Positions 38,500-47,727 of a stretch of 64,000 nt of DNA are shown here, in pieces (within the stretch, counting starts at the first letter, position 1; the number at the start of each line of letters is the position of its first letter). The DNA comes from Mycolicibacter senuensis. GTDB lineage: Bacteria > Actinomycetota > Actinomycetes > Mycobacteriales > Mycobacteriaceae. The stretch spans positions 1 through 64,000 of the forward strand of contig NZ_LQPS01000050.1 in NCBI RefSeq assembly GCF_002101885.1. Direction: 5' to 3'. The translations under genes and the position numbers were made by a program. A model generated the notes under the pieces. The model saw only the letters and a list, made by a program, of their open reading frames with translations, was not told the DNA's origin and did no database searches.

Positions 38500-39798
38500 A
38501 TGCCGGCAATCGTCGTCATCGGCGCCCAGTGGGGTGACGAGGGCAAAGGGAAGGCCACCGACCTACTCGGCGAACGAGTGCAGTGGGTGGTGCGCTACCA
38601 GGGCGGCAACAATGCCGGCCACACCGTGGTGCTGCCCACCGGGGAGAACTTCGCGTTGCACCTGATCCCGTCGGGGGTGCTGACGCCGCACGTCACCAAC
38701 ATCATCGGCAACGGTGTGGTGGTCGACCCCGGGGTGCTGCTCGACGAGCTGGCCGGGCTGGAGCGGCGCGGGGTGGACACCTCGCGACTGCTGATCTCGG
38801 CCGACGCGCACCTGCTGATGCCCTATCACGTCGCCATCGACAAGGTGACCGAGCGCTACATGGGCTCCAAGAAGATCGGCACCACCGGCCGCGGCATCGG
38901 GCCCTGCTATCAGGACAAGATCGCCCGGATCGGGATCCGCGTCGCCGATGTGCTCGACGAGGAGTCGCTCGCCCAGAAGATCGAGGCCGCCCTGGAGTTC
39001 AAGAACCAGGTGCTGGTCAAGATCTACAACCGCAAGGCGCTGGAGCCGCAGCAGGTGCTCGAGGACCTGCTGGTGCAGGCCGAGGGGTTCAAGCACCGCA
39101 TCGCCGACACCGCGCTGGTGCTGGGCGGCGCGCTGGACCGTGGCGAGCACGTGCTGCTGGAAGGCTCGCAGGGCACCCTGCTCGACGTCGACCACGGCAC
39201 CTATCCGTTCGTGACGTCGAGCAACCCCACCGCGGGCGGCGCCGCCGTGGGCTCCGGTGTCGGGCCCACCCGCATCACCACGGTGCTGGGCATCCTGAAG
39301 GCCTACACCACCCGGGTCGGCTCGGGGCCGTTCCCCACCGAACTGTTCGACGCCAACGGTGAGTACCTGTCCAAGGCCGGCGGCGAGGTCGGGGTGACCA
39401 CCGGCCGGCAACGGCGCTGCGGCTGGTTCGATGCGGTGATCGCCCGCTATGCGACCCGGGTCAACGGCATCACCGACTATTTCCTGACCAAGCTCGACGT
39501 GTTGTCCACGCTGGAAACCGTGCCGGTCTGCGTTGGTTACACCGTCGACGGCAAGCGTACCGACGAGCTGCCGATGACCCAGGAGGAGTTTGCCCGCGCC
39601 GTGCCGGTCTACGAGGAACTTCCCGGCTGGTGGGAGGACATCTCCGGCGCCCGCACCTATGAGGAGTTGCCGGCCAATGCGCGGGACTACGTGTCGCGGC
39701 TGGAAGAGATCGCCGGGGCCCAGGTTTCGTGCATCGGGGTGGGGCCCGGCCGGGAGCAGACCATCGTGCGCCGCGATGTGGTGCGGGACCACTCGTGA
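38500..39798 (+). CDS. purA: Adenylosuccinate synthetase
   Basis: 432 residues. Joins IMP and aspartate using GTP on the way to AMP. The GDEGKGK loop is at 12-18, NAGHTV at about 38-43, and the catalytic region GSQGTLLDVDHGTYPFVTSSN follows the usual spacing. The C-terminal IGVGPGREQTIVRRD is the family signature. A divergent gene (Rv0358-like) lies 78 bases upstream. The stop overlaps the next gene by 4 bases. Confidence 0.98.
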   Translation: MPAIVVIGAQWGDEGKGKATDLLGERVQWVVRYQGGNNAGHTVVLPTGENFALHLIPSGVLTPHVTNIIGNGVVVDPGVLLDELAGLERRGVDTSRLLISADAHLLMPYHVAIDKVTERYMGSKKIGTTGRGIGPCYQDKIARIGIRVADVLDEESLAQKIEAALEFKNQVLVKIYNRKALEPQQVLEDLLVQAEGFKHRIADTALVLGGALDRGEHVLLEGSQGTLLDVDHGTYPFVTSSNPTAGGAAVGSGVGPTRITTVLGILKAYTTRVGSGPFPTELFDANGEYLSKAGGEVGVTTGRQRRCGWFDAVIARYATRVNGITDYFLTKLDVLSTLETVPVCVGYTVDGKRTDELPMTQEEFARAVPVYEELPGWWEDISGARTYEELPANARDYVSRLEEIAGAQVSCIGVGPGREQTIVRRDVVRDHS

Positions 39799-40433
39799 GT
39801 GAGCAGCGGCCGGAGGAACTCGACCCCGACTACGCCAGCCACGGCGGGTTCCCGGACTTCGCGGTCGTGGACCCGAGCCCGGGCTTCGCGCGATTCGTCA
39901 CCACGATGCGGCGGCTGCAGGACCTGGCGGTGTCCACCGCCCCCGACGACGCCACCTGGGACGACGCCGCCGACCGGGCCGAAGCGCTGGTAGGGCTGCT
40001 GGAGAAGTTCCCGGTGCCGCAGGCTGTCGCCCCCGCCGGGCGGGCGCCGTCGCTGCCGGGCATGGGCAGCCTGTTGATGCCACCGTGGCGGATCACCCGC
40101 TTCGAACCCGACGGGGTGTCGATGGCGGGGCGGTTCAGCCGGTTCCACGTCGGCGGCAACTCCGCGGTGCACGGCGGCGTGCTGCCGCTGCTGTTCGACT
40201 GGATGTTCGGGATGGTGGTGCACGCCGCGAACCGCCCGATCAGCAGGACGGCGTTCTTGCACGTCGACTACCGCAACGTCACCCCGATCGACGCCCCGCT
40301 GGTGGCCCACGGCCGGATCGACAAGGCCGAGGGACGCAAAGCGTTCATCAGCGCCGAACTGACCGACAGCGACGGCACGCTGCTGGCCGAGTCGCAGGGG
40401 CTGATGGTGCGGCTACTGCCGGGACAGCCCTAA
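39795..40433 (+). CDS. PaaI-type hotdog thioesterase-like protein (Rv0356c-like)
   Basis: 212 residues from the GTG at 39795, overlapping the purA stop as GTGA; the longer frame from 39729 has no support. After a 110-residue N-terminal region the hotdog fold appears, with GNSAVHGGVLPLLFDWMFGMVVH as the catalytic-type helix, and RTAFLHVDYRNVTPID and ISAELTDSDGTLLAESQGLMV as the strands. This is the PaaI/YiiD type of acyl-CoA thioesterase fold. Substrate unknown. Its last 21 bases overlap the convergent DoxX gene. Confidence 0.82.
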   Translation: MSEQRPEELDPDYASHGGFPDFAVVDPSPGFARFVTTMRRLQDLAVSTAPDDATWDDAADRAEALVGLLEKFPVPQAVAPAGRAPSLPGMGSLLMPPWRITRFEPDGVSMAGRFSRFHVGGNSAVHGGVLPLLFDWMFGMVVHAANRPISRTAFLHVDYRNVTPIDAPLVAHGRIDKAEGRKAFISAELTDSDGTLLAESQGLMVRLLPGQP

Positions 40434-40799
40434 CTGGCCGGCACCGCTGCGGCTCGGGCCCGCGATGGTCATCGCGGCGAACAGCGCCAGGAACGACACG
40501 GCCGGAACCGTGTTGGGGATGCTGTCGCGGACCCGGATGTGGGAGCCCACCGCGAGGACGAAGTACAGCGTCAACGCCGCCGTGGTCAGCCGGGCCAGCA
40601 CCGGGAAGCGGCCCGCCGACAGCAGGCCGACCGCCGAGGCGACCTTGACGATCGGCAGGATCGGGCGGATCTGCTCGGGGCACTCCACGGTGTCGAGCGC
40701 CTTGGCGATGTAGGGCACCGGGATGGCGCAGAGCACGGCGTCGACGGCCTGGAAGGCGGCCAGCCCGTTGTAGGTCTTCGGCGAGGTGAGGGCACTCAT
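40413..40799 (-). CDS. DoxX-like membrane protein
   Basis: 128 residues with four membrane helices. The PYIAKALDTVECPEQIRPILPIVKVASAVGLLSA segment and the length match the DoxX-like family, small membrane proteins of redox or thiol-stress context. Function here unknown. The start is the ATG at 40799, and its 3' end overlaps the convergent thioesterase gene. Confidence 0.78.
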   Translation of the reverse strand: MSALTSPKTYNGLAAFQAVDAVLCAIPVPYIAKALDTVECPEQIRPILPIVKVASAVGLLSAGRFPVLARLTTAALTLYFVLAVGSHIRVRDSIPNTVPAVSFLALFAAMTIAGPSRSGAGQLGLSRQ

Positions 40800-40941
40800 G
40801 GGATCGACTCTAGGCGCGGCAGACCCGAACCGCCCGCGCGGTCAAGCAGCACCGCGTTCACCGTCGTCACACCCCCCTGCCGTTTTCACCCTTATCCTTG
40901 AGCACCATGCAACATTGCCTTGGCGCGGGAGGGTAGGGCAG

Positions 40942-42207
40942 TTGAACGGGGAGGCCGAGGAGGACCGGGCGTCCGAGACCGGGCGGTTGACCGCTGACGG
41001 CCCCGGGCGCACCAGGGTGGCGTTGCTCGGCTCCGGTGAGCTCAGCCGCGAACTGGTGACGGCGCTGCAGCGGCTGGGTGCCGAGGTGATCGCCGTCGAC
41101 CGTTACGCCGACGCGGCGTTGCACCGGATCGCCGATCGTTCGATGGTGGTCGACCTGAGCGACAACGACGAACTCGCCGCGGCGATCAGGTGGTTGCAGC
41201 CGAAGTTCGTGGTGGTCGGCTCCGATGTGGTGGCCACCGATGCGCTGACGGCCGTTGTCGACACGGGTTTCACCGAATTGGTGCCGGGCATCCGCGGCGC
41301 ACGGCTGGCCGCGAACCCGGAGGGGCTGCGGCGCCTGGCGGCCGACGAGCTCGGGCTGCCCACCGCGCCGTTCTGGTTCGCCGGCTCGGTCGAGGAACTT
41401 CGGGCGGTGGCAGGGCATGCCGGGTTTCCGATGGTGGTCAAGCCGGTGGTGGGAGCGCTCGGCGAGGGCCGCTCGGTGATGGTGCGCGACAGCGACATCG
41501 AACCCGCCTGGCAACGCGCGGTCTCGGCCGCCGGCCCGGGCGCGCACCCGCGGGTGCTGGCCGAGCGGGTGGTGGAGTTCGACAGCGAGGTCACGTTGCT
41601 GGCCGCGCATCGCGACGGGGCCGACGGTCCGGCACTGGATTTCTGTGCACCGATCGGGCATCGCAGCGAAGAGGACCCGAATGGTCAACTGACGGTGGAG
41701 CTTTGGCAGCCCTATCCGATGACCGCGGTAGCGCTGGACGCGGCCAAATCGGTCGCCGCGCGGGTCGCGCGGGCGCTCGGCGGACGCGGCCTGTTCGGGG
41801 TGCAACTGCTGGTTCACGGTGACGAGGTGTACTTCACCGGCGTCGACGTGCGCCCCTACGACGCGGCCCTATTGACGCTGCGCACCCAGCGGCTTTCCGG
41901 CTTCGAACTGCAGGCACGAGCGATCCTCGGGCTGGCGATCGACCCCATCATGATCTCGCCCGGCGCGGCACGGCTGATCTACTCGCGGCGGCCGCCGGGA
42001 GCGCCCGCCCCCGAGGCCGCGCCCGACAGTGTGGCCGTGGTGGCCGACGCGCTCCGGGTGGCCGAAAGCGATGCGGTGGTGTTCTCCCACCACGAGGGCC
42101 ACCCTCGCCGGAGGCTGGGTTTGGCACTGGCCACCGGCCCGGATGTGGCGGTCGCCCGCGACCGGGCCGGGCAGGTCGCGGCCGTTCTGGGCAAGCTGTG
42201 GCCGTGA
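40942..42207 (+). CDS. purT: PurT-like ATP-grasp protein with altered active site
   Basis: 421 residues from a TTG preceded by GGGAGGG; the upstream ATG at 40786 would overlap the DoxX gene. Overall it aligns along its length with E. coli PurT, the formate-dependent GAR transformylase (VALLGSGELSRE, IAVDRYADA, GLRRLAADELGLPTA, LDFCAPIGHRSEE, GGRGLFG). However several recalled active-site positions differ: the magnesium-binding glutamates correspond to Gln288 and Gly300, the GAR-binding Glu region reads VGSDVVATD, and the ATP-loop lysine is Glu. It may be inactive as PurT or act on another substrate. Orthologue of Rv0389 by position. Confidence 0.82.
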   Translation: MNGEAEEDRASETGRLTADGPGRTRVALLGSGELSRELVTALQRLGAEVIAVDRYADAALHRIADRSMVVDLSDNDELAAAIRWLQPKFVVVGSDVVATDALTAVVDTGFTELVPGIRGARLAANPEGLRRLAADELGLPTAPFWFAGSVEELRAVAGHAGFPMVVKPVVGALGEGRSVMVRDSDIEPAWQRAVSAAGPGAHPRVLAERVVEFDSEVTLLAAHRDGADGPALDFCAPIGHRSEEDPNGQLTVELWQPYPMTAVALDAAKSVAARVARALGGRGLFGVQLLVHGDEVYFTGVDVRPYDAALLTLRTQRLSGFELQARAILGLAIDPIMISPGAARLIYSRRPPGAPAPEAAPDSVAVVADALRVAESDAVVFSHHEGHPRRRLGLALATGPDVAVARDRAGQVAAVLGKLWP

Positions 42208-42252
42208 CCCCCGCGGTGGCGTGAGCCCGCCGCGGGTGCGACACTTCGGCAG

Positions 42253-42657
42253 GTGAGCTACGCAGGAGACATCACACCCGAGCAGGCCTGGGCGATGCTG
42301 CGCGACGACCCCACAGCGACGCTCGTCGACGTGCGCACCGACGCCGAATGGCGCTTCGTGGGTCTGCCGGATCTGGCCGGCCTGGGCCGCGAGGTGGTCT
42401 GCGTCGAATGGGTGCACTCCGACGGCAGCCCCAATCTGGACTTCGCTCAAGAGCTGACCGCCCGGGTACCGGCCGGGCCGGCGGTGTTTTTGTGCCGCTC
42501 CGGAAACCGCTCCATTCCCGCCGCCGAACTCGCGACCGCGGCCGGTATCGCCCCGTCCTACAACGTGCTGGACGGTTTCGAGGGCCACCTCGACGCGCAG
42601 TCCCACCGCGGCGGAACCGGTTGGCGCGCACTGGGACTGCCCTGGAAACAGTCGTGA
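42253..42657 (+). CDS. Rhodanese-domain protein (Rv0390-like)
   Basis: 134 residues, a single rhodanese domain. The active-site loop is LCRSGNRS with the catalytic Cys, followed by IPAAELATAAG; the N-terminal VDVRTDAEW strand is also typical. It probably transfers sulfane sulfur, and its 4-base overlap with metZ (GTGA) supports a sulfur-amino-acid role. Start is the GTG at 42253. Confidence 0.9.
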   Translation: MSYAGDITPEQAWAMLRDDPTATLVDVRTDAEWRFVGLPDLAGLGREVVCVEWVHSDGSPNLDFAQELTARVPAGPAVFLCRSGNRSIPAAELATAAGIAPSYNVLDGFEGHLDAQSHRGGTGWRALGLPWKQS

Positions 42658-43943
42658 GCGATCGGCAGCGTTCGGGCTCATGCGCCGGTCCCGGCGTCGG
42701 CTCTCCTTCGCCGAGCCTCGCTGAACCGTCGGTCCGCGTCCCGAAACCGCTGCCGGACGGCGTCAGCCAGGCGACCATCGGGGTGCGCGGCGGGTTGCTG
42801 CGCTCGCAGTTCGACGAGACCACCGAGGCACTGTTCCTCAGTTCCGGCTACATCTACGATTCCGCGGCCGCCGCCGAGCAGGCGTTCACCGGTGAGGTCG
42901 ACCGGTTCGTCTACTCGCGGTACGGCAATCCGACCGTGTCGATGTTCGAGGAGCGGCTGCGGCTGATCGAGGGCGCCCCGGCGGCGTTCGCGACCGCCAG
43001 TGGCATGGCGGCGGTGTTCGTGGCGCTCGGTGCGCTGCTGGGCGCGGGCGACCGATTGGTGGCCGCGCGCAGCCTGTTCGGTTCGTGTTTCGTGGTCTGC
43101 AACGAGATCCTGCCCCGCTGGGGGGTCGAGACCGTCTTCGTCGACGGCGACGACATGGCGCAGTGGGAGCAGGCGCTGACCGACCCCGCCAAGCCCACTA
43201 AAGCGGTGTTCTTCGAGACGCCGTCCAACCCGATGCAGGCGCTGGTCGACATCGCCGCGGTCACCGAGCTGGCGCATGCTGCCGGCGCGAAAGTGGTGCT
43301 GGACAACGTGTTCGCCACCCCGCTGCTGCAGCAGGGCTTTCCGCTCGGAGTGGATGTGGTGGTGTACTCGGGCACCAAGCACCTCGACGGGCAGGGCAGG
43401 GTGCTCGGCGGGGCGATCCTGGGCGACCAGGAGTACATCGACGGTCCGGTGCAGAACCTGATGCGTCACACCGGCCCGGCGATCAGCGCGTTCAACGCCT
43501 GGTTGCTGTTGAAAGGTCTTGAAACACTGGCTGTTCGGGTCGACTACGCCAATGCCGCGGCGTTGCGGATCGCGGAGTACCTGGAACAGCATCGCGCGGT
43601 GCGCTGGGTGCGGTATCCGTTTCTGTCATCGCATCCGCAGTACGACCTGGCGCGCCGGCAGATGTCGGGCGGGGGAACCGTCGTCACCTTCGAGCTCGAC
43701 GCGCCCGAGAGTACGGCCAAGCAGCGGGCATTCGAGCTGTTGGACAAGCTGAGGCTGATCGACATCTCCAACAATCTGGGGGATGTGAAGTCACTGGTCA
43801 CCCACCCGGCGACCACCACTCACCGGGCGATGGGGCCCGACGGGCGGGCCGCGATCGGGCTCGGTGACGGGGTGGTGCGGATCTCGGTGGGGCTGGAAGG
43901 CGTTGACGACCTGATCGCCGATCTGGACCAGGCGCTGGGATAG
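42654..43943 (+). CDS. metZ: O-succinylhomoserine sulfhydrylase
   Basis: 429 residues from the GTG at 42654, overlapping the rhodanese stop; the same frame is open further upstream inside the rhodanese gene, which I discounted. MetZ makes homocysteine from O-succinylhomoserine and sulfide. Cys/Met-metabolism PLP fold: YSRYGNPTVSMFEERL at 88-103, DNVFATPLLQQGFPLG and the PLP lysine Lys242 in VYSGTKHLDGQGR. It is about 23 residues longer at the N-terminus than M. tuberculosis MetZ, by a low-complexity Ser/Pro leader, so the true start may be slightly downstream. Confidence 0.94.
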   Translation: MSDRQRSGSCAGPGVGSPSPSLAEPSVRVPKPLPDGVSQATIGVRGGLLRSQFDETTEALFLSSGYIYDSAAAAEQAFTGEVDRFVYSRYGNPTVSMFEERLRLIEGAPAAFATASGMAAVFVALGALLGAGDRLVAARSLFGSCFVVCNEILPRWGVETVFVDGDDMAQWEQALTDPAKPTKAVFFETPSNPMQALVDIAAVTELAHAAGAKVVLDNVFATPLLQQGFPLGVDVVVYSGTKHLDGQGRVLGGAILGDQEYIDGPVQNLMRHTGPAISAFNAWLLLKGLETLAVRVDYANAAALRIAEYLEQHRAVRWVRYPFLSSHPQYDLARRQMSGGGTVVTFELDAPESTAKQRAFELLDKLRLIDISNNLGDVKSLVTHPATTTHRAMGPDGRAAIGLGDGVVRISVGLEGVDDLIADLDQALG

Positions 43944-43950
43944 TTGCCGG

Positions 43951-44805
43951 TCAGTCGTTTTCGATGACGCCGGTGGCGTGTTGCGCACGGTCTTCGTAGG
44001 CTCGCCGGGCCTCGTTGTCCAACTGCAGGAACACCGTGTTGTTGCCGGTTTTCTTGTTCAGCCAGCGGCGACCGCGATCCGGTAGCAGGGTCGCCAGGAT
44101 CGCGGTGCGGCGCCCGAAGCCGGGCACCGACACCAATGTCTTCGGCTTGTCGAGCACCTTGACCACCGCGGCCGCGACGTCTTGGGGCTCGACCGGCTTC
44201 TGCGCGGCCGACGGCGTGGTGCCCGAGATCAATTCGGTGTTGGTGAACGTCGGCAGCACCGCGCTGACCGCTACGCCCTGCGGGGCGAACTCGTCGGCCA
44301 TCGCGGTGGTCAGGCCCACCACCGCGAATTTCGTTCCGGCGTAGAGCACTTGGCCGGGTACGGCCACGATCCCGGCCATCGAGGCGATATTGATGATGTG
44401 GCCGCTGCGGCGTTTGATCATCTCCGGAAGAACCAGTTGGCAGCCGTTGAGCACGCCGTAGAAGTTGACCTCGGTGGCCGACCGGAAGGTCTCCGGCGTC
44501 TGCTTGAGGAAGGGGCCGACCGGCATCACGCCGGCATTGTTGATCAGCACGTCGATGTGGCCGTCCCCGTCGGCGCGGGCCTTGTCCAGGAACATCGAGA
44601 ACGACTCGCGGTCGGTGACGTCGAGGGGGTGGCCGCTGACCGGGCTGCCGGCGCCGAGTTGCTTTACCGCCTCGTTGAGCGCATGGGTGTCGCGGTCGCC
44701 GATGACGACGCGGGCGCCGCGGCGCAGCAGGGCGGTGGCGGTCGCCAGCCCGATGCCACGGGCGGCGCCGGTGATGGCGATGGTCTTACCGCGGATGTTG
44801 TCCAC
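43951..44805 (-). CDS. SDR-family oxidoreductase
   Basis: 284 residues from the GTG at 44805 (a TTG at 44829 is the alternative). Classical SDR: TGAARGIG near residue 12, DVLINNAGVMPVGPF, INIASMAGIV with catalytic Ser region and YAGTKFAV with Tyr and Lys. The long C-terminal extension (KPKTLVSVPGFGRRTAILATLLPDRGRRWLNKK) occurs in mycobacterial SDRs such as the Rv0068/Rv0303 type. Substrate unknown. It converges on metZ, 8 bases apart. Confidence 0.86.
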   Translation of the reverse strand: MDNIRGKTIAITGAARGIGLATATALLRRGARVVIGDRDTHALNEAVKQLGAGSPVSGHPLDVTDRESFSMFLDKARADGDGHIDVLINNAGVMPVGPFLKQTPETFRSATEVNFYGVLNGCQLVLPEMIKRRSGHIINIASMAGIVAVPGQVLYAGTKFAVVGLTTAMADEFAPQGVAVSAVLPTFTNTELISGTTPSAAQKPVEPQDVAAAVVKVLDKPKTLVSVPGFGRRTAILATLLPDRGRRWLNKKTGNNTVFLQLDNEARRAYEDRAQHATGVIEND

Positions 44806-44877
44806 ACCGAGGAATTTAACAGGTGTCAAGTTCTTCCGTCGACGATCTCCCGCTGCGGACCGCGGACCGGCGGGTTC

Positions 44878-45639
44878 TCAGGTCCAGCGGCCCAGGATCT
44901 CGCCGGCGTGCTTACCCAGGCTGACCTGCAACAGCGGACCGAAGCTGACCCGCCCGATGCCGAGCCGGCCGAACGAGGCGGGCTCGTCCTGGTCAGGCGC
45001 GGCGAGCGCGTTGACCGGCTTGGGCAGCCCGGCGGCCAGGGCGCGCAAGGTGTCCGCGTCGTGGCGGCCCACCGGGTAGAGCACGTCGGCGCCCGACTCG
45101 GCGCAGGCGGTGAGCCGGGCGATGGCGCGGTCGATGCGATCGGCGTCATCGCCGTCCTTGCGCAGGAACAGATCGGTGCGGGCGTTGATCACGAGGTGGG
45201 TGCCCGCGTCATCGGCCGCCTCGCGCAGTGCGGAGACGTACTCGGCGTGCTCGGCCGCGGACCGCAGCCGCTTGTCCTCGCTGTGCACCGAGTCCTCGAT
45301 ATTGGCGCCGACGACGCCGGCATCCAATAGGCCCTCGACCAGCCGCTGGGGGGATTCGGCGTAGCCGGATTCGATGTCGAGCGACACCGGCACGTCGACG
45401 GCGGCGGTGATCTGGCGGACCCTGCCCAGCACCTCGGCGAACGACATCCCTTCGCCGTCGCTGCGGCCCATCGATTCGGCCACCGGCTTGCTGCCGACCG
45501 TCAACGCGGTGAAACCGGCACCCACGGCCAGCTTCGCCGACCACACATCCCACACGGTGGGCAGGATCACCGGGTTGCCCGGCTGGTGCATCGCCAGGAA
45601 CGCCGCCGCCCGCTGCCCAAGAACCTCGTGACTCGTCAT
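44878..45639 (-). CDS. Isocitrate lyase/PEP mutase-family enzyme (Rv1998c-like)
   Basis: 253 residues. A TIM-barrel of the ICL/PEPM superfamily: the early NPVILPTVWDVWSAKLAVGAGFTALTVGS block, the metal-binding DIESGYAES motif and VGANIEDSVH. Family members cleave C-C bonds next to carboxylates or form P-C bonds; the KKCGH motif of true isocitrate lyase is absent, so it is not ICL. It lies on the minus strand between an SDR and an acyl-CoA synthetase, but no pathway can be assigned. Confidence 0.85.
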   Translation of the reverse strand: MTSHEVLGQRAAAFLAMHQPGNPVILPTVWDVWSAKLAVGAGFTALTVGSKPVAESMGRSDGEGMSFAEVLGRVRQITAAVDVPVSLDIESGYAESPQRLVEGLLDAGVVGANIEDSVHSEDKRLRSAAEHAEYVSALREAADDAGTHLVINARTDLFLRKDGDDADRIDRAIARLTACAESGADVLYPVGRHDADTLRALAAGLPKPVNALAAPDQDEPASFGRLGIGRVSFGPLLQVSLGKHAGEILGRWT

Positions 45640-45786
45640 TTCTCCAACTCTTCCATGTGGTATTTGCTGCCCGGCTGTCGGGGCGGGCTTTTTCGGTGAA
45701 CTTTCGACCGAAACCGGCCAACGGGTCTGTCGAGGCCCGGTTTGCCCGGGCGGCCCGCGCCGCGCAGCAGCCGAGCCTGACGGCTC

Positions 45787-47325
45787 TCACTCGTTTCGCT
45801 GTTCCGAGACCACCTCGCGCAGCTGGTATTTCACGACCTTGCCGGACTGGGTTCGGGGGAGGGCGTCGACGACCTCCAGCCGGATCGGCAGTTTGAACGC
45901 CGCCAGCTTGTCGCGGGCGAACTCGCGCAGTTCCTCCAGCGCCAACGTCGCACCCGGGCGCAGCACCACCACCGCGGTCACCGCCTCGCCCCACTTCTCG
46001 TGCGGGGTGCCCAGCACGGCGACCTCGGCCACCGCCGGATGTCCGTAGAGCACGTCTTCGACCTCGGCCGGGTAGACGTTCTCGCCGCCGGAGATCACCA
46101 TGTCCTTCACCCGGTCGATCACCCAGACGTAGCCCTCGTCATCGGCCTGGCCGATGTCGCCGGTGTGGAACCATCCCTCGGCGTCGATCACCGCGGCGGT
46201 GGCCTCGGGATTGCGCCAGTAGCCGGCCATCACCTGCGGCCCGCGCACGCAGATCTCCCCGCGCGTCCCGGCCGGCACCGGGACGTTGTTGGCGTCGACC
46301 AGGCGCACATCCGACAGCGGCAAGACCTGATTGCCCGCGGCGCCGATCTTCACGCCGACCTCGTCGGTGCGCAGTACCAACGCCAGCGGCGCCGTCTCGG
46401 TGAGTCCGTAGCCCTGTGCGAACGGGATGCCCCGCTCGCCGTAGCGGTGGATCAGCGCCTCGGGCACCGGGGCGCCGCCGCAGACGAAGTGCCGCACGCT
46501 GGACAGGTCGGCTTCGGCGAACTGCGGCAACTGGCTCATGAACAGGAACATTGCCGGTACCCCGAACATGGTGGTGACCCGGTGCTCGGCGATGAGCTTC
46601 AGCGCCTCGGCCGGGTCGAAGGCCGGCATCAGCACGATCCGACCCCCCTTCTGCAGGGTCAGCAGCGTGGTGACGTTGAGTCCGCCGATGTGAAACAACG
46701 GTGCGCACACGAGCGACACATCCTGCTGGCTGGTGTCGAACGACAACAGCGCATTGATGTTGTTCCAGAACAGGTTTGCGTGGGTGAGCATGGCGCCCTT
46801 GGGTCGCCCGGTGGTGCCCGAGGTGTACATGATCACCGCCACGTCGTCGGGCGCGGCATGCACCGGTTCGGCCAGCGGAGCACGGCCGGCGAGCAATGTG
46901 TCGGCGACTTCCCAGTCGGACACCGGGCTCAGCGCGATCGTGCGTCGCAGGCCGGCCTCGGTGCGCACCGGGTCGATCGCGGTGGCGCGCTCGGCGTCGG
47001 CCAGCAGGGTGTGCACCTGCGCGTTGCCCAGGATGTAGCAGAGCTCGTCGGCGGTGAGTCGCCAGTTCAGCGGTACGAATGCGGCGCCGATCCGGGCGGC
47101 GGCGAACAGCGTGACCAGAAAGTCGGGATGGTTGAGGCCGACATAGCCGACCCGGTCGCCGCGGCGCATCCCGCCGGTGACCAGTTCGGCCGCCAAGCGG
47201 TCGATGCGGTCCGCGAAATCCCCATAGGTCCAAGTGTTTTCGCCGAAGGTGATCGCCGTCAGCCGCGGTGTTGCCGCCGCCCGCCGAGCGATCCAGGAGC
47301 CGAGGTCGATCGGAGCTGTGGTCAC
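45787..47325 (-). CDS. Acyl-CoA synthetase (AMP-forming)
   Basis: 512 residues from the GTG at 47325; the frame remains open upstream to 47403 but without a credible start. ANL superfamily: the ATP loop YTSGTTGRPKG is at 167-177, then GYGLTETAPL, GWFHTGDIG, and the C-terminal PRTQSGKVVKY motif with the catalytic lysine. It would activate a fatty or aromatic acid as its CoA thioester. It resembles the FadD13/long-chain type in length, but the subtype is not clear. No neighbouring gene fixes the pathway. Confidence 0.88.
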   Translation of the reverse strand: MTTAPIDLGSWIARRAAATPRLTAITFGENTWTYGDFADRIDRLAAELVTGGMRRGDRVGYVGLNHPDFLVTLFAAARIGAAFVPLNWRLTADELCYILGNAQVHTLLADAERATAIDPVRTEAGLRRTIALSPVSDWEVADTLLAGRAPLAEPVHAAPDDVAVIMYTSGTTGRPKGAMLTHANLFWNNINALLSFDTSQQDVSLVCAPLFHIGGLNVTTLLTLQKGGRIVLMPAFDPAEALKLIAEHRVTTMFGVPAMFLFMSQLPQFAEADLSSVRHFVCGGAPVPEALIHRYGERGIPFAQGYGLTETAPLALVLRTDEVGVKIGAAGNQVLPLSDVRLVDANNVPVPAGTRGEICVRGPQVMAGYWRNPEATAAVIDAEGWFHTGDIGQADDEGYVWVIDRVKDMVISGGENVYPAEVEDVLYGHPAVAEVAVLGTPHEKWGEAVTAVVVLRPGATLALEELREFARDKLAAFKLPIRLEVVDALPRTQSGKVVKYQLREVVSEQRNE

Positions 47326-47403
47326 TCGATGAACGCTAGCTGCGCAGGCTTGCGCCGGGGCACGATTCGGCGGGGCCGACTTCATCGCCGACGGTCGCGG
47401 CAA

Positions 47404-47727
47404 TTAACGCTCGACCTGATTTTTTGTGGCGCCGGCACACCGGCAATTCAAATAAAGATGAGAACGGCGAGCGCTTTTATGTGGGCAATGGAATTGTTCG
47501 CGTTGATTTTAACTGTGAGCCATTGTGACGGGGGTCTCAATTAGCACTCTCACCTGGGGAAATGTTGGGTCGATGTGTGGCCGGTGGCTTGCTGGGTGAC
47601 GGTAGGTGAACGGCCATTGAACATTGCTATTCGGCGTACTTTTCGGCTCGCGCATTTGGACTTCAAAGCGCTAGGTTCATGCTCGCCGCGCTGACCATTG
47701 CCCGGCAGGTGAGGAAGGGCTTCACAG
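47404..47727. other. 324-base AT-richer intergenic region
   Basis: Between the acyl-CoA synthetase start (minus strand) and a secreted-protein gene (plus strand). It is clearly less GC-rich than its surroundings, with runs such as CTGATTTTTTGT near 47430. Only a 28-codon frame at 47459-47545 was noticed, without a ribosome site. It probably holds the two divergent promoters; no repeat, RNA gene or operator was recognised. Confidence 0.6.

Noticed and set aside
47459..47545. 28-codon frame in the AT-rich gap
   Set aside because: Too short, no ribosome site and no relation to known small proteins.
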